Shown: piece by piece, positions 53,734 through 60,713 of the stretch
How the letters are laid out: each line of letters opens with the position of its first letter
Position numbering within the stretch: position 1 is the stretch's first letter
NCBI RefSeq assembly: GCF_028752835.1
Contig: NZ_CP087952.1
Span: 2,833,041-2,897,040, forward strand
DNA length: 64,000 bases
From: Desulfosarcina sp. BuS5
GTDB lineage: Bacteria > Desulfobacterota > Desulfobacteria > Desulfobacterales > BuS5
Direction: 5' to 3'
Made by a program: the position numbers and the translations under genes
Notes under the pieces: generated by a model
The model's input: only the letters and a program-made list of their open reading frames with translations
Told to the model about the DNA's origin: nothing
The model's database searches: none

Positions 53734-53750
53734 TGGCATGAAAATTGCAA
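53734..53750 (+). promoter_or_regulatory. Sigma54-type promoter, no clear downstream gene
   Basis: TGGCATG-AAAA-TTGCAA matches the -24/-12 consensus TGGCACG-N4-TTGCW with correct spacing. No convincing gene starts in the next 900 bp; the target may be an sRNA or a lost gene. Confidence 0.6.
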
Positions 53751-53855
53751 TGTCCAATTTTTATACAGCTTTATACTATAGCTTTAATTATAAATATATT
53801 CAGATTATTAGATGTTATAGCGTCTAATTAATATTGATAAAAGTACGAGGTCTGA

Positions 53856-53984
53856 TATAGATTTCCACAGAAATAATTTCACTGCGTTATCGGTCATCGA
53901 AGTAGGGGTTCAAGATTTTGACCCCCTACCTCCCTCTGGCCTTGTGTCAAATTTTAAAATCAGGTAATTATCTGAAAATCTATA
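53856..53984. repeat. Variable-centre palindromic repeat, copy 2
   Basis: Shares both flanks with 19002-19120, but the centre is different and still self-complementary: GTAGGGGT...ACCCCCTAC. Confidence 0.75.
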
Positions 53985-54401
53985 GTTCCAATCAGCATTT
54001 TTATGCTTTTTTTATAAAACTTTAACTGCTCCAAGAAAAATTTCGGTCCATTGACTTTCTGTCAAGCGACAATAGATCTTGCTGTATATGATTTATTTTT
54101 TCTCATTTCACTGGATATATTTGTAGATGTTACAACAAGATGAAAATGAATCTCCATTAAAACCTAGGCATGAATTTTGATTCTTTGCTGTTGCTGCAGA
54201 AAATTCAACGAATCAATGACAATTCCGGCTGGCGCGGGCAGGGCAAACAAAAAAAGCCGGTTTATAACACTACTTGTTATGAAATATGTTTTACCGCTCT
54301 CAATAATTTTATTTATATCTGCTTCTTCCCATAAAAAGTATTATATTTTAGTGACTTTTGGTGCGTAAGGCAGAGCCTGGGAACGAAGGTAAAATAACTT
54401 T
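53985..54401. other. AT-rich region without supported gene
   Basis: A 63-codon frame at 54177 has a hydrophobic segment but a Cys-run start and no ribosome site, and is not called. 54392-54413 shares 22 bp (ATAACTTTTTCATATTGCACCC) in reverse-independent fashion with 26367-26388. Confidence 0.4.
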
Positions 54402-54525
54402 TTCATATTGCACCCGTTTCCAAATAGCCAAGACAGGCCTTTTCGCTTGCAAACCATTCATCAAATTCTTGCAATGTTCGTGGATAATCAATTCCGCCAA
54501 CAGGATGTGAATCTTGAGTATCCAT
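54402..54525 (-). pseudogene. IS1595-like transposase N-terminal fragment
   Basis: 41-codon frame from ATG: DSHPVGGIDYPRTLQEFDEW, FASEKACLGYLETGAI then stop. The YPRTLxEFDEWFxxExAC pattern is the N-terminus of IS1595-type transposases, just before their zinc ribbon. The rest is lost. Confidence 0.6.
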
Positions 54526-54748
54526 ACATCCATGATAACATAAGGGGTAAAGTGGATACCCCCCCCTTTAAATAAATAAGCAAATAATATTTTTTATTAA
54601 TTTGGCATAATTATTGCCGCTTTTTTGACTTAAAAATTAATGCCTCTTCTAGGCATTCAATTAATTTTGCTTTTGGACCATGACGGAATCTATGTTTATT
54701 GTTTATTTTGCATCATATTTACTTTAATATCATAATAGGTGTAAAAGT

Positions 54749-56806
54749 TTGCTAATAAACGTAATATGTGTACTAAATATATATTTTATACAGGTTTTAT
54801 TATTTCATATATGCGTAAAAAAATGCGGCCTATATGCGAATGCATTAATTCCTGAATATTATACAAATGACGAAGAATTGATTATCGAGCGGTTGGGTAA
54901 AGAATTTTATATTACAAGTATTGGAAAGGAATTAGTAGTCGGAAAAAGTGTATATCGATATATTCTCGTGAAACCAACAGATATGTATAAAGAAATGTTT
55001 AATCTTGACCGTGAAATTGTTTTAACTTTTAGCCCTTATGTGCCATTTGAACCCAGATCATTAGATGCCATCCCTCTCGCGATTAACCGCCACCAAAACC
55101 TCAGGATAGAACGTATATGTAGCGTTATCGTCAGCAAAGATGACGATGTTGGATATAAACTTTCAGAATTACTAAAAAATGATCAAGAAGCACAAATAGT
55201 AGTACCTTTCGCATACCAAGAATTAATTGAAAAAATCGATGATTCATTTTTTTTCAGGAATAGGTTTAAAAAGCATTTTTTTTCAAGGGATCTTTTTGCA
55301 TCAGAAGCACCCTTAAAAAAAGATTTATATTTTTTTGGTAGACATGATTTAGTTCACAGTTTTGTAACTAGACATCGATCCAATCAAGTTTCAGGGTTAT
55401 TTGGCCTTCGAAAAACCGGGAAAACATCTGTGCTCTTTGGCATCCAGAGGGCTCTGAATAAAATTAATGGAGTATCAGTTTTTATAGACTGTCAGAATCC
55501 TGCTTTCCATCGCTGCCGGTGGAACAAAGCTCTGAACTATGTACTTACAGAAATAAAAAAGCAGCACAAACTGAGTGTTCGGCTACAGCCAGAGGATAAT
55601 TATTCCGAAGCTAAAGCCCCTATAATATTTGAGGATATAATACTAAAAATGTCAAAGGAATTAGGTGAAAAAAATATTCTTCTAATCTTTGATGAGATTG
55701 AAAATATAACTCCTGGAGTATCACCTTCTGAACATTGGACAACGGAACTTGATTTTATATTTTTTTGGCAAACGTTACGTTCATTGTTTCAGAAACTGCC
55801 AAAAACTTTTTCCTATTTAATTGTAGGCACAAATCCTCTTTGCGTCGAAACGGAAAGTATCCATGGGAAAGACAATCCAATTTATGGCCAAATTCCGCTT
55901 GAATATATACCTCGATTTGATGTTCCACAAACAAGAGAGATGGTTCGTAGATTAGGAAAAATAATGGGCATGAAATTTGATGAAATTCTCTACGGGAAGC
56001 TCACTGAGGATTTCGGTGGGCATCCATATTTAATTAGACACGTTTGCAGCGTCATCAACAAAATATCTAAAAATGAACGCCCAGTGCGGATTGATAAAAG
56101 TGTTTATGAAAAAGCAAAAAAAACATTCATTCGGGACTATAGCCACTTTATGGAAATGATCCTGAACGTTCTGCATGATCATTTCAATGATGAATATGAA
56201 ATGTTAAAGTATCTTTCTCTTGATGACATTGAAACCTTTAAAGAGTTTGCTGACCTTTCACCTTTATATACTAATCATTTAATAGGTTATGGCATTGTAG
56301 AACAAAATGAAGGAAACTACACCTTCCGAATTGAAACAATCCGTGATTTCCTTTCATCAAAGCAAAAGTATAAAAAGTTAAATCAAACTCAAAGCGAAAT
56401 GTGGGCGGAGATATCCGAAAGAAGAAATGTTTTAGAACCAAGGCTTCGTTCGCTTTGCCGGATGCAACTTCAGGCTCATTTCGGTTCTTCCATTGCTCAT
56501 AGAAAGGTTTTAGATTTGTTAGGAAAACCACGTAAGACAAAAAACAACTCCCTTTCTTTTTCAGAGCTGTTTGATGGTAACAAATCTAAAATACTGTTTT
56601 CTGATCTACCAAAGATGATTTCAAAATATTGGGACTGCTTTAAAAATATCCTTGGCCCAGATAAAAATGAAATTATCGGCAATTTAAACAAAATCAATAC
56701 AATGCGTAAAGATGCACATGCTAACAATGTTTCCAAGGAGGAAATGCAAATATTCCGAGCCTATGTTGGCAACGTTGAAAAAAAGGTTGATCAGTTTTTC
56801 GGATAA
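54749..56806 (+). CDS. STAND-like P-loop NTPase with possible C-terminal HEPN domain
   Basis: 685 aa from a TTG; no ATG occurs before about residue 78, so the true start is uncertain. N-terminal domain (to ~200) of unknown fold ending RNRFKKHFFSRDLFA. The P-loop domain has Walker A GLRKTGKTSVLFG (about 222-234) and Walker B ILLIFDEIENI (about 310). A helical/winged region follows (GGHPYLIRHVCSVINK). The last ~110 residues are helical with INTMRKDAHANN, an R-x3-H motif like the nuclease signature of Swt1-type HEPN domains. A role as an NTP-driven defence or abortive-infection effector is inferred. It is followed by an attC-like site and a PIN-domain module. Confidence 0.7.
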   Translation: MLINVICVLNIYFIQVLLFHICVKKCGLYANALIPEYYTNDEELIIERLGKEFYITSIGKELVVGKSVYRYILVKPTDMYKEMFNLDREIVLTFSPYVPFEPRSLDAIPLAINRHQNLRIERICSVIVSKDDDVGYKLSELLKNDQEAQIVVPFAYQELIEKIDDSFFFRNRFKKHFFSRDLFASEAPLKKDLYFFGRHDLVHSFVTRHRSNQVSGLFGLRKTGKTSVLFGIQRALNKINGVSVFIDCQNPAFHRCRWNKALNYVLTEIKKQHKLSVRLQPEDNYSEAKAPIIFEDIILKMSKELGEKNILLIFDEIENITPGVSPSEHWTTELDFIFFWQTLRSLFQKLPKTFSYLIVGTNPLCVETESIHGKDNPIYGQIPLEYIPRFDVPQTREMVRRLGKIMGMKFDEILYGKLTEDFGGHPYLIRHVCSVINKISKNERPVRIDKSVYEKAKKTFIRDYSHFMEMILNVLHDHFNDEYEMLKYLSLDDIETFKEFADLSPLYTNHLIGYGIVEQNEGNYTFRIETIRDFLSSKQKYKKLNQTQSEMWAEISERRNVLEPRLRSLCRMQLQAHFGSSIAHRKVLDLLGKPRKTKNNSLSFSELFDGNKSKILFSDLPKMISKYWDCFKNILGPDKNEIIGNLNKINTMRKDAHANNVSKEEMQIFRAYVGNVEKKVDQFFG

Positions 56807-56828
56807 TTGTGAATCGATTAGAAAAAAA

Positions 56829-56888
56829 ATCCAACAAGGCTAATTCAGCCGACGCAAAAAACCGCGCGGCTGATTAGCGACGTTCGAT
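56829..56888. repeat. attC-like recombination site
   Basis: ATCCAAC (fits RYYYAAC) at 56829-56835 and GTTCGAT (one mismatch to GTTRRRY) at 56882-56888 enclose arms AAGGCTAATTCAGCCG / CGGCTGATTAGC with one unpaired T, the asymmetry typical of integron attC sites. It lies 22 bp after the NTPase stop, as in a gene cassette. No integrase or second site is in the window. Confidence 0.45.
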
Positions 56889-57006
56889 TTGGCTACCAAC
56901 TAAGGCGGGACAGCCTATAAATTCAACCAGTTAGCAACTCCTCAATTTTTGCTTGATTTTGGAATTGCCATAGAGCCAAAATGGCGAGAAGTGTCCCACT
57001 TTAAGT

Positions 57007-57087
57007 TATAGTACTCCTAATATGACTTGATACTCTTTGACCTATATATTATTAGAGATGGTATCAAGTCATATGAGGAGTACTATA
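57007..57087. repeat. 81-bp inverted repeat upstream of the PIN gene
   Basis: The 27-bp arms (TATAGTACTCCTAATATGAC... at 57007-57033, complement at 57061-57087; one mismatch) flank a 27-bp centre. It could be a mini-element or the operator of the toxin module. Confidence 0.6.
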
Positions 57088-57129
57088 GTAGCCTTTAATT
57101 TCAACCTAAAATACAGGTGTGTAAAGCAA

Positions 57130-57618
57130 ATGAAAAGTTGTGTCTACATCGAAACTTCGATTCCAAGTTATTTAACCGGCCGGCCAAGCCGGGATTTGAT
57201 AGTAGCTGGATGGCAGCAAATTACAGCTCAATGGTGGGATGAGTGCCGACAGAATTATGATCTTTATACATCAGAACTTGTTGTTGCCGAGGCTTCATCA
57301 GGCAACCCTGAGGCTGCTGAACGTCGATTGTATTCGTTGAAGGATATTCATGAACTCTTGATAGACGATGAGGTAGAGGACCTTGCGAGCAAATTAATTG
57401 AAAATCGTGCTGTGCCAGCTACTGCAAAAGCCGATGCAATCCATATTGCTGTTGCAGCGGTGCAAAAAATGGATTATTTTTTAACTTGGAATTGCAGGCA
57501 CATTAACAATGCGACAAAGAAGCCTGTTATACGAAAAGTTTGCGCGGATTTTGGTTACATTTGCCCTGAAATCTGCACACCATTAGAATTGTTGATAGAG
57601 GTATCTAATGATTTATAA
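57130..57618 (+). CDS. PIN-domain protein, VapC-like
   Basis: 162 aa from the ATG at 57130 (in-frame 57037 start overlaps the inverted repeat). PIN fold: VYIETSIPSYLTGRPS (Glu in place of the usual first Asp), LVVAEASSGN, ADAIHIAVAAVQKMDYFLTWNCRHINN, and a C-terminal ICTPLELL. This subgroup occurs with a ~50-residue partner downstream. Ribonuclease activity is likely but depends on whether the ETS variant is tolerated. Overlaps the next gene by 11 bp. Confidence 0.82.
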   Translation: MKSCVYIETSIPSYLTGRPSRDLIVAGWQQITAQWWDECRQNYDLYTSELVVAEASSGNPEAAERRLYSLKDIHELLIDDEVEDLASKLIENRAVPATAKADAIHIAVAAVQKMDYFLTWNCRHINNATKKPVIRKVCADFGYICPEICTPLELLIEVSNDL

Positions 57619-57793
57619 AGACGAGATAATATCCGAAGTATGGCGCAATAGGGATGCTTATGTGGAGAAACATGAATATGATCTTAAACGGATCATCTTT
57701 GATCTTAAGAATCGGCAAAAAAAATCGCATTACAAAATTATCGATAGAAGGATATCGAACAATCGGGTAGTCCCTACAAAACAATGCAGGTGA
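57608..57793 (+). CDS. Small partner (antitoxin-like) of the PIN protein, C-terminus replaced by an IS end
   Basis: 61 aa. YKDEIISEVWRNRDAYVEKH, EYDLKRIIFDLKNRQKKSHY matches the short helical proteins commonly encoded after VapC-like PIN genes. The last ~9 residues (VVPTKQCR) are encoded by the terminus of an IS1-like element beginning at 57766, so the native end is lost. Confidence 0.72.
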   Translation: MIYKDEIISEVWRNRDAYVEKHEYDLKRIIFDLKNRQKKSHYKIIDRRISNNRVVPTKQCR

Positions 57794-57814
57794 TTAAAAA
57801 GTGTCTCTGAAAAC
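57766..57814. mobile_element. Solo 49-bp terminus of the IS1-like element
   Basis: Identical to 21230-21278 (GGTAGTCCCTACAAAACAAT to CTCTGAAAAC), directly abutting the inverted repeat of the IS4 element at 57815. The rest of the IS1-like element is absent. Confidence 0.88.
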
Positions 57815-59122
57815 CAGTAGTGTCCGGTTAAGTTTTTGCATATAGCATTTGCTCTTTGATAATCAGATTATTAGACCATACGTTTTTTTCGTCAGTACGT
57901 AATTCGTTCTGGATGGTATTTCTAAGCTGACGAATCCTCTTTATTGATACAGGTTCATTAAACTGTTCATGGCAGTATATGGCCATAAGCAGGTAGGTTA
58001 TTAACCCCGCAAGGATTTGAACCATCAGGCCATATCTACTGTGAGCAATCAAGTGGTACACTTTTAAATGTTTCTTCCACCATTTGAAAAAAGTTTCGAT
58101 ATCCCATCTAAGCTTATAAACGGTTGCAACCTGCTCGGCTGTAAGATCATAACGATCAGTTGCCACAAAATATTTGACACCGGCAATTTTATAACCAACC
58201 AGTCGAACCGGCTTTCTGGTCTGGTTTACCCCAGGAGTGCCAAGAAGAACCACAGCATCATAAAAAATATAGCTGTCGGGATCAACAGGCTGCTCTTTGA
58301 TAATAGTTCTTGTTGTTTTCGCTTTGATGCGGCAAACAAAATGTTTTTTTTCATCCTGAAGAAGATCAAAATCCTTATGTGATTGATACCCCCGATCCAT
58401 GATTCCTGTTTGGCCTTTTGTAAGGATAGACCTGACAAAGGGGCGTTCAGCGCCATTTCCATTTGTCAGATGAATTTTTATAGGAATCTTGCGATTGACA
58501 TCAAAGCCGAAATGGCCTTTTGCTTTTTTAGCGCCTTTTCTGTAATCAGCCCAGTACATGGACAGAACTGCATCAATTAAAGATCCATCAATGGAAACGA
58601 GTTCACCGAGATCTGAATAATTTGATGGTAAAGCATTTTGTGCCTGGCTGCAAAGAGCTTGAAAAACATATTCAAGCTGTTCAAGCCCTCGAGAATTGAT
58701 AATTTCGGAAAAACTGCTACGACTGATCCCTCCATCTGGAGCGACACATTCTTTGGCAAAATCGTCTTCTTTAAGGTGTTGAATAAGATCACGAGCTGAT
58801 TCATGTTCTTGTAGATGGAAAAATATCAGTGCGTGAAGCTGATCTTCAAAAGTCATTTTCAATGGCCTGTGACCTCGGGATTTAAGCTGTGGCGTGTCAG
58901 GAAAAATCTTTTGCAAAGGTTTGAGAAATCGAGCATGAGATTGGGGATTAAAATTCTTTTTTGGGATATTGAATATGTCCATTTTTGTCTTAACTTCTTG
59001 TTATAATTATATTTTATAACAAAACGATAAAAAATTTTTATTTGGTTTGTCAAGTAAAAAATGAACATTTTTCTAATTTTTTTATCCCATATAACATGCA
59101 AAAACCTAACCGGACACTACTG
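57815..59122 (-). mobile_element. Complete IS4-family insertion sequence, 1308 bp
   Basis: 27-bp terminal inverted repeats with one mismatch (CAGTAGTGTCCGGTTA.GT at each end). Contains one intact transposase gene. Target duplication is not evident, perhaps because the left flank was rearranged. Confidence 0.93.
57828..58982 (-). CDS. IS4-family transposase, intact
   Basis: 384 aa. N-terminal DUF4372-like region (FKPL..PDTPQLKSRGHRPLKM), DDE residues in VSIDGSLIDAV and GIMDRGYQSH, and the YREK motif YKLRWDIETFFKWWKK. The same protein is split by the group II intron at the left edge of the window. Confidence 0.95.
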   Translation of the reverse strand: MDIFNIPKKNFNPQSHARFLKPLQKIFPDTPQLKSRGHRPLKMTFEDQLHALIFFHLQEHESARDLIQHLKEDDFAKECVAPDGGISRSSFSEIINSRGLEQLEYVFQALCSQAQNALPSNYSDLGELVSIDGSLIDAVLSMYWADYRKGAKKAKGHFGFDVNRKIPIKIHLTNGNGAERPFVRSILTKGQTGIMDRGYQSHKDFDLLQDEKKHFVCRIKAKTTRTIIKEQPVDPDSYIFYDAVVLLGTPGVNQTRKPVRLVGYKIAGVKYFVATDRYDLTAEQVATVYKLRWDIETFFKWWKKHLKVYHLIAHSRYGLMVQILAGLITYLLMAIYCHEQFNEPVSIKRIRQLRNTIQNELRTDEKNVWSNNLIIKEQMLYAKT

Positions 59123-59158
59123 AAAAAGCAATGGATAAACAGGATTTATTAAGGAAAA

Positions 59159-59788
59159 ATGAATAAAACAACCTTTGATAAAATTTATGAAAATTATTTA
59201 GCAGAAATTGCCGGTCTTGACTTTAAATCCATCAAAGATCAGCTTGGCATTGAAGTCGATAATGATGAAGCTGTTATAGATTTTTTCGGGTCTTCTTACA
59301 GGGTCTCTCCAAAGGGAATTAAAAATCCTTCAGGCAAAAGGCCATCCCATGCAATAAGCGTGGTGCTGTGTAAATATATGCTTTTGTGCCCTGAAAATGA
59401 TCCAGCACAAAAGGATTGGGTATCTTATAAAGATTTCAGGGATGCAGCTCCCTTTGTCGGTGGATTTATCAATAATTCACAAGTGCCAATAGCAAAAAAA
59501 TTCTCAGGAAGGCTTGGAATGCTTGAAAAAGCAGGCAAAATACTTGGCGGCTGTTCTCCTGATATTGATCTTACCTATGAGCTTTCAATGAAATTTGATG
59601 CCCTGCCAAAGGTTCCCATTCTAATGCTTTTTAACGATGAAGATGATGAATTCCCCGCCCAGACTTCCCTGCTTTTTGAAAAAAGGGCGGAAAAGTACCT
59701 TGATATGGAATGTCTCGCTATAATTGGGTGGTCTCTTTATGAACTTTTAATTGAGATTACTGACAATTCAAAAGGGACACTTATATGA
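59159..59788 (+). CDS. DUF3786-type protein
   Basis: 209 aa. Patterns FFGSSYRVSPKGIKNPSGKRP, ILCKYMLL-like VVLCKYMLLCPE, WVSYKDFRDAAPFVGGF and a C-terminal DALPKVPILMLFNDEDDEFPAQ are those of DUF3786 proteins, which are common in anaerobes with corrinoid metabolism. Function unknown. 29 bp before a zinc-ribbon gene; likely cotranscribed. Confidence 0.75.
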   Translation: MNKTTFDKIYENYLAEIAGLDFKSIKDQLGIEVDNDEAVIDFFGSSYRVSPKGIKNPSGKRPSHAISVVLCKYMLLCPENDPAQKDWVSYKDFRDAAPFVGGFINNSQVPIAKKFSGRLGMLEKAGKILGGCSPDIDLTYELSMKFDALPKVPILMLFNDEDDEFPAQTSLLFEKRAEKYLDMECLAIIGWSLYELLIEITDNSKGTLI

Positions 59789-59817
59789 GTTCATGGACAA
59801 TATGAGGAGGTAAAACA

Positions 59818-60168
59818 ATGAAATGTGAAAAATGTGGAAATACAATTATAAACGACGACAAATATGAATATCATGGTCAGATATTATGTGAAGACTGTTA
59901 CATGGATGCACTTTCTCCTGCAAAAATCTGTGATCCATGGGCAGTTTATACTGCAAAATCTTTTTCCGATAAAGAAAACTTTTTAAATGAAACCCAGGAA
60001 AAAATCCTGAAGATATTAGAGGAAACAGGCGGGATTGAGGCAGAGGATCTTGCAGAAAAGCTTAATTTGAAATTAAACGATCTGCAAAGAGAATTAGCTG
60101 CACTAAGACATATGGAAAAGCTAAAGGCCAAAATGGAAAATGGAAAGAAATTAATTTGCCTGTGGTAA
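59818..60168 (+). CDS. Zinc-ribbon plus winged-helix-like small protein
   Basis: 116 aa. N-terminal LIM-like ribbon CEKCGNTI...CEDCYMDA, then TQEKILKILEETGGIEAEDL and LNLKLNDLQRELAALRHM, a winged-helix-like DNA-binding pattern. Preceded by GAGGAGGT. Proposed transcription factor or metal-responsive adaptor; tentative. Confidence 0.68.
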   Translation: MKCEKCGNTIINDDKYEYHGQILCEDCYMDALSPAKICDPWAVYTAKSFSDKENFLNETQEKILKILEETGGIEAEDLAEKLNLKLNDLQRELAALRHMEKLKAKMENGKKLICLW

Positions 60169-60463
60169 GCAGATCATTATTTCCATATTTGTTTTAAAAT
60201 TCATTTCAGGATCGAAAACATAATAAGTTGAACAAAAATTGCCAAAGATTCCAGCTTAGCTGCAAGACGCATCAAAAAGTTAATACTTTAGCTGGTAGTT
60301 ACCTAAATTGAGCGGTTTTAAGATCGAATCATATTCTATAATGTAAAACACTCCACTTGAGCATCGTTTTTAAGCCAAAATATTTTTTTCGGTAAACGGA
60401 TGGCGTATTATTTCAGCAAGACTTGAAAAAATTCGAAAATTGCAACAATCAGACACTTTTTTT
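60169..60463. other. Intergenic stretch, no supported feature
   Basis: AT-rich, with stops in all frames and no clear promoter or hairpin. Confidence 0.4.
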
Positions 60464-60490
60464 CAGTAGTGTTCGGTTAGGTTGTTGCAT
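60464..60490. mobile_element. Solo inverted repeat of an IS4-family relative
   Basis: CAGTAGTGTTCGGTTAGG, continuing TTGTTGCAT: 25 of 27 bases match the right-hand terminus of the IS4 element at 57815-59122. No transposase of that family follows, so it is a relic. Confidence 0.7.
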
Positions 60491-60713
60491 GTTTTTATAT
60501 GAAACACACTCCCCTAAAAAAAGCGTAGGGGTACCATTGATTTTAAGGTAATCTTAAAATTATTAATATTATTAGTAAGTTATCAATGTTGTATAAATAA
60601 AATCAGTTCCTTGGTTAATAATAAGATTGCGGTAATTAGCTTTTCAATGAATTTAGAAATGTCGGTGCTCTCCCGCTACTACATTGATTATAAATCAGTA
60701 GCAATTTTTACAG

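Noticed and set aside
54177-54368. 63-codon open frame with a hydrophobic segment after the sigma54 promoter
   Set aside because: Begins with a run of Cys codons, lacks a ribosome-binding site and shows no family pattern.
58068-58382. Plus-strand frames within the IS4 element
   Set aside because: The same frames appear antisense in both IS4 copies and overlap the intact transposase.
57815-59122. Target-site duplication for the complete IS4 element
   Set aside because: The flanks share only TGAAAA-type bases overlapping the terminal sequence; no convincing 9-12 bp duplication.
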